A stretch of DNA of 35,715 nucleotides. It comes from Patescibacteria group bacterium (lineage in GTDB: Bacteria > Patescibacteriota > Microgenomatia > UBA8517). Where the stretch lies: assembly GCA_025999275.1 (NCBI GenBank), contig AP024680.1, positions 145,013 to 180,727 on the forward strand, given 5' to 3'. The notes beneath the pieces are model-generated. The model made no database searches. It was not told the DNA's origin and saw only the letters and a list, made by a program, of their open reading frames with translations. Position 1 is the first letter of the stretch. Each line of letters starts with the position of its first letter. Below, one piece after another: positions 16,065 to 24,760 of this stretch. A program made the position numbers and the translations under genes.

Positions 16065-17043
16065 ATTGATTTTAATAATTATTGCTGGGTTTTTATTCTT
16101 GGCTTTTATTATAAACAAAAAAGTCTCCGAGTTGGTGGAGAAATCAAAACCATCAGAAGAGCTTCTTGAGTATTTGCGCACCACCAATAGCAGGCTAGAT
16201 GAACAAACGCGCCATTTTAGTCAAACTCTTGGTGAATCAACAAAAGTTTTGAATGAAAGGCTTGATAACGCTGCCAGAATAATTGCTGGGGTTCAGAAAA
16301 ATATTGGTGAGATGAGTGAAATTGGTCGAAGTATGAAAGAGTTGCAGGAATTCTTACAATCTCCAAAATTAAGAGGCAACATCGGCGAGCAGGTTTTAAA
16401 GGAAATTCTAGGGCAGTTTTTACCAAAAAGTTCTTTTAACTTGCAATACACTTTTAAGTCTGGTGAAAAGGTGGATGCTGCTATTAAAACTCAGGCTGGA
16501 ATTATTCCTGTGGATTCGAAATTCCCTATGGAGAATTTTAGGCAAATGGTCTCAAGTGATGGAGAGAAAAGGAAAAATTTTGAAAAGCTTTTTGAGAGGG
16601 ATGTTAAAAAACATATAGATGATATTTCAAGAAAGTACATACTGACTGAGGAGGGCACGATTGATTATGCGTTGATGTATATTCCTTCTGAGGCTGTTTA
16701 TTATGAGGTGGTTAATAATCAAACCCTTTTTGATTATGCTGCCTCAAAACGTGTCTTGCCTGTTTCCCCAACAACATTTTATGCTTATATTAAGGCAATT
16801 TTAATGAGTTTTGAAGGACAAAAGATTGAGGCTCAAGCAAGAGAAATATTATCTTCTTTAAGAGCAATTAAGAAGGATTATGATCGGGTTGAGGACAATT
16901 TGAATGTTCTTCAAAAACATCTAACAAATGCTTTTAACATGATGGGTAATGTTTTTTCAGCTTTTAGTCAACTTGGTCAGAAAATTAATTTGACTCAGAA
17001 ATTGGGAGTTGGAGAAGGAAAAAAACTTCTTGAGGAAAGTTGA
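16051..17043 (+). CDS. rmuC: DNA recombination protein RmuC
   Basis: 330 residues from ATG 16051 (an in-frame ATG at 16039 would add four residues). One N-terminal helix (about 4-22) is followed by a coiled-coil region (25-100) and the RmuC domain (about 105-310): LRGNIGEQVLKEIL, VDAAIKTQAGIIPVDSKFPMENF, YALMYIPSEAVYYEV and RVLPVSPTTFYAYIKAI. RmuC is a predicted PD-(D/E)XK-related protein that limits DNA inversions and acts in recombination. The stop TGA overlaps a possible TTG start of the next gene, so it probably forms an operon with the helicase-nuclease. Confidence 0.92.
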   Translation: MDNSILILIIIAGFLFLAFIINKKVSELVEKSKPSEELLEYLRTTNSRLDEQTRHFSQTLGESTKVLNERLDNAARIIAGVQKNIGEMSEIGRSMKELQEFLQSPKLRGNIGEQVLKEILGQFLPKSSFNLQYTFKSGEKVDAAIKTQAGIIPVDSKFPMENFRQMVSSDGEKRKNFEKLFERDVKKHIDDISRKYILTEEGTIDYALMYIPSEAVYYEVVNNQTLFDYAASKRVLPVSPTTFYAYIKAILMSFEGQKIEAQAREILSSLRAIKKDYDRVEDNLNVLQKHLTNAFNMMGNVFSAFSQLGQKINLTQKLGVGEGKKLLEES

Positions 17044-17045
17044 TT

Positions 17046-19973
17046 ATGCTTAAGAAAAAACTGAACCCAGAACAACTTGCCTCTGTTAAACACAAAAAAG
17101 GACCGCTTTTAATTATTGCTGGAGCAGGGACAGGAAAAACAACAGTTATTACAGAAAAAATAAAGTATCTGATTAAAAAGGGTATAGCAAAACCATCAGA
17201 GATTTTAGCTTTAACTTTTACTGAAAAAGCGGCATCTGAAATGGAAGACAGAATAGAAGAATCCCTTCCTTTTGGTTATCTACAAATGTGGATTTTAACA
17301 TTTCACTCATTTTGCGATCGAGTATTAAGGCAGGAGGCTTTAAACATTGGTCTTGAGAGCCGTTATCGTCTTTTAAGCCAAGCAGAATCAGTAAAACTTC
17401 TAAAAGACAACCTCTTTAAGCTGGAGCTTAATTATTTTCGACCGTTGGGTAACCCAACTCGTTTTCTAGAAGGGTTGTTGACACATTTTTCTCGTTTGCA
17501 AGATGAGAACATTGATCCTGATGAATATTTTAATTGGGCAAAATCAAAGATGAATAAGAAGGGGGTTTCAGATGAGGAGAAGATCGAGAGAGAAAAGTAT
17601 TTGGAGCTTGCTAAGGCTTACCATGCTTATGAGCAGATAAAGATTAAAGAAGGGCTTTTTGATTTTGGAGATTTAATTGTTAAAACACTTAAGGTTTTCA
17701 AAGAAAGGCCAAATATTTTAAAAGAGTACCAGGATAGATTTAAATATATTCTGGTTGATGAATTTCAGGATACCAATTTTGCTCAATATGAGTTAGTCAA
17801 GATTTTATCAGCAAAATATAAAAATTTGACTGTTGTTTGCGATGATGATCAAAGTATTTATAGGTTTCGTGGTGCTGCTGTTAGTAATATTATTCAATTT
17901 AGAAAAGACTTTCCTGAATCTAAGGTAGTTGTTTTAACTAAAAACTATCGCTCTAGCCAGGAAATTTTAGACAAAGCTTACATTTTGATCCAAAACAATA
18001 ATCCAGATAGGCTTGAGTTTGTGGAGAAAATAGATAAAAGACTGATTGCAGTTGGGGATGCAAAATCAAAAGGAGGTGTTTCTTTTATAAAAGCGGATAG
18101 GGTTGAAGATGAGGCTGAAAAGGTGGTTCGTGAGATCTCAAAACTGGTTTTGGAAGATGAATATGAATATAAGGATATTGCTATTTTGGTTAGAGCCAAT
18201 AATCACGCCGATGCTTTCACAAGAGCCCTTGCCAGACATGGTTTGCCTTATCAGTTTTTAGGTCCGGGAAAACTTTTTAAACAACCAGAAATAATTGATT
18301 TAATTTCTTATTTGAAAGTTTTGAATGATGTCTCTGATTCAGTTTCTCTTTACCGTCTTCTAATGGTTAATCAGATTGGTATTTCTGGGCGAGACTTGGC
18401 ATTGCTTTCAAGTTATGCAAAAAAGAGAAATCTTTCTCTTTTTGAGGCTTGCGAAAAGGTAGATGAGATAACCATATCTGAGAGTTCGAAGGATAAAATT
18501 AAAAGTCTAGTCTCAATTATAAAAAAGCACTTGGAGCTTTTAAACAAAAATACCGCTGGGCAGATTCTTTATTATTTCTTAGAAGACACAGGAATTTTAG
18601 GCCGTCTTGTTTCTCCTGACACCCCAGAAGCACAGGTAAAAGCTAGTAATATTGCCAAGTTTTTTGAAAAACTTAAGAACTATGAAACCAACCATCAAGA
18701 TGCAAGTGTTCCTTCAGTGGTTGATTGGCTTGATTTATCAATTGATTTGGGTGAATCGCCTTTGGTGGCAGAAGTTGATTGGTCTGAGAACAATGCTGTC
18801 AATATTTTAACAGTCCATTCTTCCAAGGGTTTGGAATTTCCAGTAGTTTTTTTGGTTAATTTAGTTCAACAGCGTTTTCCATCTCTTGAAAGAAGAGAAG
18901 CTATTCCTATTCCTGAGGAGCTGATAAAAGAAATACTTCCTCAAGGAGATTATCATCTGGAGGAGGAAAGGCGTCTTTTTTATGTTGGAATGACTCGCGC
19001 CAAAGAGAGGCTTTATTTGACGGCGGCTAATTTTTATGGAGATGAAAAAAGACCCAAAAAACTTTCCCCATTTGTTATTGAAACTTTAGGAGAAGAAATA
19101 CTCAAAACCAAGGAGACTAAAAAGGAAAATCAGCTTAGTTTACTTGATTATAAGCCTTTGATGGAATCATACTTTCCTGTGGCAGAAAAGCTTTATATTG
19201 ATTATCTTTCTTATTCTCAAATAGAGGCTTTTAAGACATGCCCGCTTCATTACAAATTAAAGTATATTTTGAAAATTCTTGCTCCGCCTTCTGCCTCTCA
19301 AAGTTTTGGCACTTCTGTTCATTTGGCTCTTCGTGATTTTTATCGCTTGGCAATGAAAAGTTCTTTTTCTTCGCAAAAAAAGGAAAAATTAGTTGAAACA
19401 ATTCTGGAGCTGTTTAGGAAAAATTGGATTAACGAAGGGTTTCTATCAAAATCTCATGAGAGGGAATTCTTTGAGAAGGGGCAAAATTATTTAAGAGATT
19501 ATATATTGCAGGAATTTAATCCAAAAATAAAAACAGTATTAACAGAAGAGACTTTTAATATTCCACTTATTGACAATTCCTATAAAGAAAGGCCCTTGCG
19601 AATTGGCGGAAGGATTGACAGGGTGGATGTCTTACCTGATGGCAGAATTGAGATTATTGATTATAAGACGGGTGCTAATGTTCCAACTCAGAAACAAATA
19701 GACAAGGATTTGCAAATGTCATTTTATGCCTTGGCAGCTACAAAGATAAAGGAAGTTCCGTTTAATAAAAAACCGGAAGACGTAGTTTTGACTTTTTATT
19801 ATTTTGAAGACGGTAAAAAAATAACCACCACAAGAAGCAAGGAACAGCTAGAGAAGATTATAGACGAAATATTTGCCATCAGGAGTGAGATTGAAGAATC
19901 TGATTTTGAGTGTTCAGGAGGGTTTTTGTGTAAAAATTGCGAATACAAGATGTTTTGTTCAGAAAAGGTTTAA
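17046..19973 (+). CDS. UvrD/Rep-type helicase fused to an Fe-S PD-(D/E)XK nuclease
   Basis: 975 residues from ATG 17046; a TTG at 17040 is an alternative. The N-terminal part is an SF1A helicase: Walker A GAGTGKT (26-32), Walker B DEFQDT (238-243), then LTVHSSKGLEFPVVFLV and LFYVGMTRAKERL. The C-terminal domain (about 720-975) is a RecB/AddB/Cas4-type nuclease: SYSQIEAFKTCP with C732, a GTSVHLAL helix, GRIDRVD with D858, IDYKTG with D872 and K874, QMSFYALAA, and a terminal CxxCx5C (C962, C965, C971) that with C732 should hold a 4Fe-4S cluster, as in AddB. It likely processes double-strand DNA ends for recombination. Its end overlaps the convergent femAB-like gene by 15 bp. Confidence 0.92.
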   Translation: MLKKKLNPEQLASVKHKKGPLLIIAGAGTGKTTVITEKIKYLIKKGIAKPSEILALTFTEKAASEMEDRIEESLPFGYLQMWILTFHSFCDRVLRQEALNIGLESRYRLLSQAESVKLLKDNLFKLELNYFRPLGNPTRFLEGLLTHFSRLQDENIDPDEYFNWAKSKMNKKGVSDEEKIEREKYLELAKAYHAYEQIKIKEGLFDFGDLIVKTLKVFKERPNILKEYQDRFKYILVDEFQDTNFAQYELVKILSAKYKNLTVVCDDDQSIYRFRGAAVSNIIQFRKDFPESKVVVLTKNYRSSQEILDKAYILIQNNNPDRLEFVEKIDKRLIAVGDAKSKGGVSFIKADRVEDEAEKVVREISKLVLEDEYEYKDIAILVRANNHADAFTRALARHGLPYQFLGPGKLFKQPEIIDLISYLKVLNDVSDSVSLYRLLMVNQIGISGRDLALLSSYAKKRNLSLFEACEKVDEITISESSKDKIKSLVSIIKKHLELLNKNTAGQILYYFLEDTGILGRLVSPDTPEAQVKASNIAKFFEKLKNYETNHQDASVPSVVDWLDLSIDLGESPLVAEVDWSENNAVNILTVHSSKGLEFPVVFLVNLVQQRFPSLERREAIPIPEELIKEILPQGDYHLEEERRLFYVGMTRAKERLYLTAANFYGDEKRPKKLSPFVIETLGEEILKTKETKKENQLSLLDYKPLMESYFPVAEKLYIDYLSYSQIEAFKTCPLHYKLKYILKILAPPSASQSFGTSVHLALRDFYRLAMKSSFSSQKKEKLVETILELFRKNWINEGFLSKSHEREFFEKGQNYLRDYILQEFNPKIKTVLTEETFNIPLIDNSYKERPLRIGGRIDRVDVLPDGRIEIIDYKTGANVPTQKQIDKDLQMSFYALAATKIKEVPFNKKPEDVVLTFYYFEDGKKITTTRSKEQLEKIIDEIFAIRSEIEESDFECSGGFLCKNCEYKMFCSEKV

Positions 19974-20780
19974 GGATATTTTTATAAAAGCGCCAGGATA
20001 TTTTTTTTCTTTTCCTCCAAAGCTTTTTTTGAAGTGGGTAAATCCAAGCCAGCTTTTATTTGGAAATCTTTTGTCAAAGATGCCTTCAAAGTCAAAATAA
20101 ACGCAGCCATTTTTTTTGGCCCACTTAATTCCCTGCCATACAATTTGATATTGAACGAGTTCTTTTCTGGCTTTTTTGTTTGTAAAAGCCTGCCAATAGT
20201 AGGCTGTTTTATTGGTTTTTAAAAATATTGCTCCTGAAATAGATTTATTTTTTTGATGGAGAAGAAAAAGAGAATTTTTGCCAAATGCTTTTTTGAGTTC
20301 TTTGAGATTTTTTGCTAGCGGGACATATCTTTTTAAGTTTACCGACTTTTTCCATGCTTTTTGGAACTTGTCGATTTTGTCTTTATTATTGCAGTCGATG
20401 AATTTTAATTTTTCAGTTTTTTTTATTGAGTAACGGCAGTCTTTTTTTGTTTGGTTTAATATTTCTTTGATGTTTCTATTTAGATTTAATATTAATGTTT
20501 TGGATGGTAAGTATGGCTTTGTTTGTTTAAAACCTATTTTTTTTATAATTTCACTTTGACTTTTGTTTTTTGGTTCAACTATTGTGATGTTTATTCCTTT
20601 CTGAGAAGCAATTTCTTTAATAATTTCTTTGTTTATTTTTTCCGGTCTTTGGATTTTGGCGATGTTTATCAGCCCAAAGATTTTTTTGATAAAAATTTGA
20701 ACGCTATCTATTTTCTTATAATTCCAACCGATTCTTTTTAAATAAGAGGCATATTTTTTTGTTTGTCTAATATCTCTCAT
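19959..20780 (-). CDS. FemAB-like peptidoglycan aminoacyltransferase (distal copy)
   Basis: 273 residues, GNAT-like fold. The family uses aminoacyl-tRNA to add cross-bridge residues to lipid II. Supporting features are LILNLNRNIKEILNQTKKDCRYSIKK, where the family has a K/R-rich stretch after the loop, SLFLLHQKNKSISGAIFL, YYWQAFTNKKARK, and the C-terminal FDFEGIFD...GFTHFKKSFGG. It is shorter than typical FemX/FemA (about 340-420 residues) and very Lys-rich. Its ATG overlaps the stop of the upstream copy by 4 bp. The amino acid added is unknown. Confidence 0.82.
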   Translation of the reverse strand: MRDIRQTKKYASYLKRIGWNYKKIDSVQIFIKKIFGLINIAKIQRPEKINKEIIKEIASQKGINITIVEPKNKSQSEIIKKIGFKQTKPYLPSKTLILNLNRNIKEILNQTKKDCRYSIKKTEKLKFIDCNNKDKIDKFQKAWKKSVNLKRYVPLAKNLKELKKAFGKNSLFLLHQKNKSISGAIFLKTNKTAYYWQAFTNKKARKELVQYQIVWQGIKWAKKNGCVYFDFEGIFDKRFPNKSWLGFTHFKKSFGGKEKKYPGAFIKISLNLF

Positions 20781-21754
20781 CTGAAGGCTGGAATTATTTT
20801 CTTGAGAATTATCCAGCGGATTTTATCGACTATTTGGTAGATATAATAAAGTGGTTTGTTGATGATAAGGTCCCAACTACCAACAAACTCAACTACTTCG
20901 GGGTTGTATCCCTCCTTGAATCTGGTGAAACCTTTTCCTTCCTCTTTTCCCCAAAGATCAAAGGTTTTAAGCCCCATCTTTTTTCCAAATTTTACAGCCT
21001 CCCACATCATTAGGTTGCTTGCCATTAGTTTATGATAGCGATAGTCGGATGCTCCATAGGGATAGTAGAGAAAGTTTTTAAAAGTAAATACTATCCAGGT
21101 GACTACTATTTTATCTTTGTATTTAGCAGTTAAAAGATGGGCAATTGGTGGGTTGCCGTTCTTTTTGGGTAGATTGTGTAAATGTTTCCACATCAACTGG
21201 TGGTATTTTTTACTGTGAGCATAGAAATTTTGTCTTTTGGCTGTTTGGAAGGTAAGTTCAAGGTATTTTTCGAATGCTTCTTTAGAGTTATCCTCTTTGA
21301 CTACTACTCCTTTTCTTTGAGCGTATCTTATGTTATACCTTGTTTTTGGATGAAAAGAGGCAATAAGGTCGTCCTCATTTTTGGTAAGGTCAATCCAGAA
21401 GGTTTGGGGGGTAAAAAGATGTTTTCCCTTTTTACAACCAAAATCTCTTAAAGCTTTTATGGTTTCTTGAGCCTCCCTTTTATTTTTGAAGGTTATATTT
21501 GGCTCAATTTTTACAAAGATTGCTTTTTGTTTTTGGGCAATGTCTTTTATTTTTTTTAAATCCTCTTTCTTTAATTTCGGACCGCGAATTAAAGTTCCAA
21601 TTGTTAGATTGGTTTTGGGAATTCTACTAAATATTATTTGATAATTTTTTTCTCTTAAAACTACATTGCCCCATTCTTTCCTAAATTCTCCCCATTCCCA
21701 ACTCTGAAGAGGGTGGTTTACTTTTTGATTATATTCAAAAACAGCGTTTTTCAT
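20777..21754 (-). CDS. FemAB-like peptidoglycan aminoacyltransferase (proximal copy)
   Basis: 325 residues. Family marks: the N-terminal HPLQSWEWGEFRKEWG, FWIDLTKNEDDLIASFHPKTRYNIRYAQRKGV, which is the classic FemAB K-x-R-xx-IR-A signature, then LYYPYGASDYRYHKLMASNLMMWEA and a closing FDLWGKEEGKGFTRFKEGYNPEVVEFVGSWD. Predicted to act at the inner face of the membrane on lipid II with aminoacyl-tRNA. A terminal hydrophobic stretch (about 300-320) may bind membrane. The gene starts 1 nt after the stop of the PcrA-like helicase, so the three genes form one minus-strand unit. Two copies in tandem suggest a cross-bridge of at least two residues. Confidence 0.9.
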   Translation of the reverse strand: MKNAVFEYNQKVNHPLQSWEWGEFRKEWGNVVLREKNYQIIFSRIPKTNLTIGTLIRGPKLKKEDLKKIKDIAQKQKAIFVKIEPNITFKNKREAQETIKALRDFGCKKGKHLFTPQTFWIDLTKNEDDLIASFHPKTRYNIRYAQRKGVVVKEDNSKEAFEKYLELTFQTAKRQNFYAHSKKYHQLMWKHLHNLPKKNGNPPIAHLLTAKYKDKIVVTWIVFTFKNFLYYPYGASDYRYHKLMASNLMMWEAVKFGKKMGLKTFDLWGKEEGKGFTRFKEGYNPEVVEFVGSWDLIINKPLYYIYQIVDKIRWIILKKIIPAFR

Positions 21755-21755
21755 C

Positions 21756-23633
21756 TTAGATATATTTTTTAATTATACTCTCGAATGAAAAGAACTCTTT
21801 ATCTTTTGGTGTTTCTTCTAAAACATCTTTATTGATAAATTCTTTTATATTCTCTGGTATATTTTCGATAAATCTTGAAGGGGGGTTTGATATGTTTTCC
21901 CCAAAGAAAAGTCTTCTTCCTGCATAAATTAGAAACAAAAGTTCTTTGGCTCTGGTTATACCAACATAAGCAAGTCTTCTTTCTTCTTCAAGCTGGTTTA
22001 TGTCCTCAAGGCTTCTGGAGTGAGGGAAGATTCCCTCTTCCATTCCAACAATAAATACAACCTTAAACTCAAGCCCTTTTGAGGCGTGGATAGTCATTAA
22101 GGTAACGACATCTTGATTTTCTTCCTGTGTTTTTATTTTGCCACCCTTTTCTTGTTCGGCTTCAATTAGGGCTACGTTTTCTAAGAAATCGCCCAATTTA
22201 TCAAACTCTCTTGCCACTGATCTTAATTCTTTGATATTTTCAAGCTTGGCTAGATTTTCCTCGTTTTCTTTTTTAAATTTAGAAAGATAGTCAGTCTTTT
22301 GAATTACCAGATCCATAATTTCAATGGTGGTAAAATTATCAGACTTTTGGCTTATTTCTTCTCTTAGCTTGTCAAATTTTTCGACACGCTTTTTACCCAA
22401 TTTTAAAATTCTTTTTCTTGAGACACTGTCTTTGGAGTTTTTAACTAGCCTTAAAAAGGCGATGATGTCTTTAATTTCTGCTCGGCTGTAAAATTTAATT
22501 CCTCCCACAATTTTGTAATTAATTTGGTAGTTTAGAAGCGCTTCTTCTATTGTTCTTGATTGAGCGTTGGTTCGATAAAGAATGGCAATATCTTTTTTTT
22601 GAAAATTGTTTTTGGTGATTAGCTCGCTTATTTTTTCAGCCACGAAATTGGCCTCGTCAACTCCACTTTTTGCTTGATAAACAAACACTTTTTCACCCTT
22701 TTTATTTTTGGTCCAGAGCTTAAGAATAGGGTGGGAAGAGTTGTGAGCAATAACAAAGTTTGCAGCATCAAGAATATTTTGAGTTGAGCGATAATTTTGT
22801 TCAAGGTTTACTATTTTTATGTTTGGGAAATCGCGGATTAGATAGTTTATATTTCTAAAATCTGCTCCCCGCCAAGAATAAATAGACTGAGAAGCATCTC
22901 CAACAGCGGTAATGTTTTGATGGTTTTCAACCAAGGTTTTGGTTAGTAGGTACTGAATTTTGTTTGTATCTTGCCATTCATCGACTAGCACAAATTTGAG
23001 TTTTTCCTGCCATTTGTTTTTGATGTGTGGAACCTCTTTAAGTAAATCGAGGGCATAAATCAAAAGATCGTCAAAATCAACGGCGTTTGCCTTTTTAAGT
23101 CTCTTTTGATAAGTTTGGTAAATATAAGCCAAATTTTCTTGCCATTCTCCATGTGCAATTTGGAAGTATTCCGCTTGATCAATTAAGTTGTTTTTAAGTT
23201 CTGATATTTCTGCAAGAATTGTTCTTGGTTTATAGAATTCTATTGGTAAGTTTTTAGATTCAATTATTTCTTTGATTAGATCTTTACTATCTTCTTCGTC
23301 ATAAATGACAAATTCAGGGCTTATGCCTATGTTGGTTCCATCAATTCGCAAAATTTTGGCACAGAAGGAATGAAACGTGCCTGCAAAATATGGCCTTTTA
23401 TTTGTAAGCCTTGCGATTCTTTGTCTCATTTCTTCCGCCGCTTTATTGGTAAAGGTTAAAAGAAGAACATTTTCTGGTTGGGAAATTTTATTCTCAATTA
23501 AAAATGAGGCTCTATATGTTAATACTTTGGTTTTGCCACTTCCTGCACCAGCCAAAACAAGAAGAGATTTGCCTTGGTAGGTTACTGCTTCTTTTTGCTG
23601 TTCATTTAATTCTTCAAGAAAGTTGTTAGTCAT
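21756..23633 (-). CDS. UvrD/PcrA-type DNA helicase
   Basis: 625 residues, somewhat shorter than PcrA/UvrD (about 720), with no recognisable C-terminal Tudor-like tail. A 3'-5' SF1A helicase for repair and for clearing replication obstacles. The motifs are LNEQQKEAV (Q motif, 9-17), GAGSGKT (29-35), FTNKAAEEMRQR (61-72), GTFHSFCAKILR (85-96), DEWQDTN (218-224), GDASQSIYSWRGA, LEQNYRST, LMTIHASKGLEFKVVFI and LAYVGITRAKELLFL. It shares an operon with the FemAB pair; this may be simple gene packing rather than a functional link. The start is 32 nt from the divergent LytR-CpsA-Psr gene. Confidence 0.95.
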   Translation of the reverse strand: MTNNFLEELNEQQKEAVTYQGKSLLVLAGAGSGKTKVLTYRASFLIENKISQPENVLLLTFTNKAAEEMRQRIARLTNKRPYFAGTFHSFCAKILRIDGTNIGISPEFVIYDEEDSKDLIKEIIESKNLPIEFYKPRTILAEISELKNNLIDQAEYFQIAHGEWQENLAYIYQTYQKRLKKANAVDFDDLLIYALDLLKEVPHIKNKWQEKLKFVLVDEWQDTNKIQYLLTKTLVENHQNITAVGDASQSIYSWRGADFRNINYLIRDFPNIKIVNLEQNYRSTQNILDAANFVIAHNSSHPILKLWTKNKKGEKVFVYQAKSGVDEANFVAEKISELITKNNFQKKDIAILYRTNAQSRTIEEALLNYQINYKIVGGIKFYSRAEIKDIIAFLRLVKNSKDSVSRKRILKLGKKRVEKFDKLREEISQKSDNFTTIEIMDLVIQKTDYLSKFKKENEENLAKLENIKELRSVAREFDKLGDFLENVALIEAEQEKGGKIKTQEENQDVVTLMTIHASKGLEFKVVFIVGMEEGIFPHSRSLEDINQLEEERRLAYVGITRAKELLFLIYAGRRLFFGENISNPPSRFIENIPENIKEFINKDVLEETPKDKEFFSFESIIKKYI

Positions 23634-23651
23634 TTAATTTTGTTCTAAACT
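23623..23651 (+). promoter_or_regulatory. Candidate promoter of the LytR-CpsA-Psr gene
   Basis: TTGTTA (23623-23628), 17-nt spacer, TAAACT (23646-23651). The ATG at 23666 would leave a leader of about 8 nt. The -35 lies in the start of the opposite helicase gene. Confidence 0.45.
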
Positions 23652-23672
23652 ACTTAAGGTTTAGTATGGCAA
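23644..23672 (-). promoter_or_regulatory. Candidate promoter of the PcrA-like helicase/femAB operon
   Basis: Minus strand: TTGCCA (23667-23672), 17-nt spacer, TTTAGA (23644-23649). Its -10 overlaps that of the opposing promoter, so the two would compete for RNA polymerase. The match is weak. Confidence 0.3.
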
Positions 23673-24760
23673 ACGAAAAAAAATTATCAAGGCGGATTTT
23701 GAAAATCAAGGCCTGGCTTTTAAAAACAAGGAGAAAAATCCTAAGTAATATTGTTCTCAAGCGAGTGTTGTTTGCTTCTTTTCTTTTTCTATTGGTGTTT
23801 TCTTTATTTTTTGTCATCTTTCGATTAATTAAGAATTCTGGTGCTTTATATTATGCTCGGCTTATAAAGACATTTGTAGTTTCCTCTCCGTCTGATTTTA
23901 GGTCAGATAATTTAAAAAGAGTTAATTTTTTGGTTTTAGGGAAAGGAGGGGCTGGTCATGAGGCGCCAGACTTGACTGATACAATTATGTTTGTTTCTTT
24001 GTCTTTGGAAAAACCTCGTCTCGTTTTAATTTCCTTGCCGCGTGATATTTGGATTCCTAGTCTTAGAGCAAAATTAAATAGTGTTTATTATTGGGGAAAT
24101 CAAAAAGAGATGGGGGGTGGTTTAGTTTTGGCTAAAGAAGTTGTTTCAGAGATTGTTGGTCAACCTGTACATTATAGTTTTGTGGTTGATTTTTCTGTTT
24201 TTAAAGAGGTAATAGATATTTTGGGTGGTGTTGATGTTTATGTTGAGAACGCATTTGTTGATAATTGGTATCCAATTGCTGGTAAGGAGAAAGACAATTG
24301 CAATAACGATCCTCTTTTTAAGTGTCGCTATGAAACAGTAAGGTTTGAAAAAGGTTGGCAGAAAATGAATGGAGAGACTGCTTTAAAATTTGTTCGTTCC
24401 AGAAAGGCAGAAGGGGATGAAGGGACAGATTTTGCAAGAGCAAAAAGGCAGCAAAAGATAATGGCTGCTATTAAAGACGCTTTGTTGAAAAAAGATTTTT
24501 GGATGTCTCCAGAGAAGATAAAAAGACTTTGGCAGGTAGTTTTTAAATATGTGGAGACGGATATTGACAATAAAGCTATTTTTGCTTTGTTGCGACGGTT
24601 TGTTGCTGCTGGCAACAACATAAACAGTTTTGTTTTGGATGAGAATCTGCTTACTAATCCTCCAATTTCTTCCAAATATGATAATCTTTATGTTTTTATT
24701 CCCAAATCTGGAAACTGGGACCAGGTTCACTCTTGGGTTCAGGGAATTTTGCTTAATTAA
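23666..24760 (+). CDS. LytR-CpsA-Psr (LCP) family envelope glycopolymer ligase
   Basis: 364 residues: a basic cytoplasmic tail, one helix (about 33-54) and an external LCP domain. LCP enzymes move glycopolymers from polyprenyl-phosphate carriers to peptidoglycan or other surface acceptors. Family residues are DLTDT (102-106), LISLPRD with R126-D127, ILGGVDVYVE (185-194), ALKFVRSR (239-246) and GTDFARAKRQQ (253-263). Arg and Asp in these motifs bind the lipid pyrophosphate. C212 and C220 could form a disulfide outside the cell. It fits downstream of the GT4, GT2 and GT-C enzymes in this window as the final attachment step. Its 3' end overlaps the convergent GT-C gene by 8 bp. Confidence 0.93.
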   Translation: MANEKKLSRRILKIKAWLLKTRRKILSNIVLKRVLFASFLFLLVFSLFFVIFRLIKNSGALYYARLIKTFVVSSPSDFRSDNLKRVNFLVLGKGGAGHEAPDLTDTIMFVSLSLEKPRLVLISLPRDIWIPSLRAKLNSVYYWGNQKEMGGGLVLAKEVVSEIVGQPVHYSFVVDFSVFKEVIDILGGVDVYVENAFVDNWYPIAGKEKDNCNNDPLFKCRYETVRFEKGWQKMNGETALKFVRSRKAEGDEGTDFARAKRQQKIMAAIKDALLKKDFWMSPEKIKRLWQVVFKYVETDIDNKAIFALLRRFVAAGNNINSFVLDENLLTNPPISSKYDNLYVFIPKSGNWDQVHSWVQGILLN

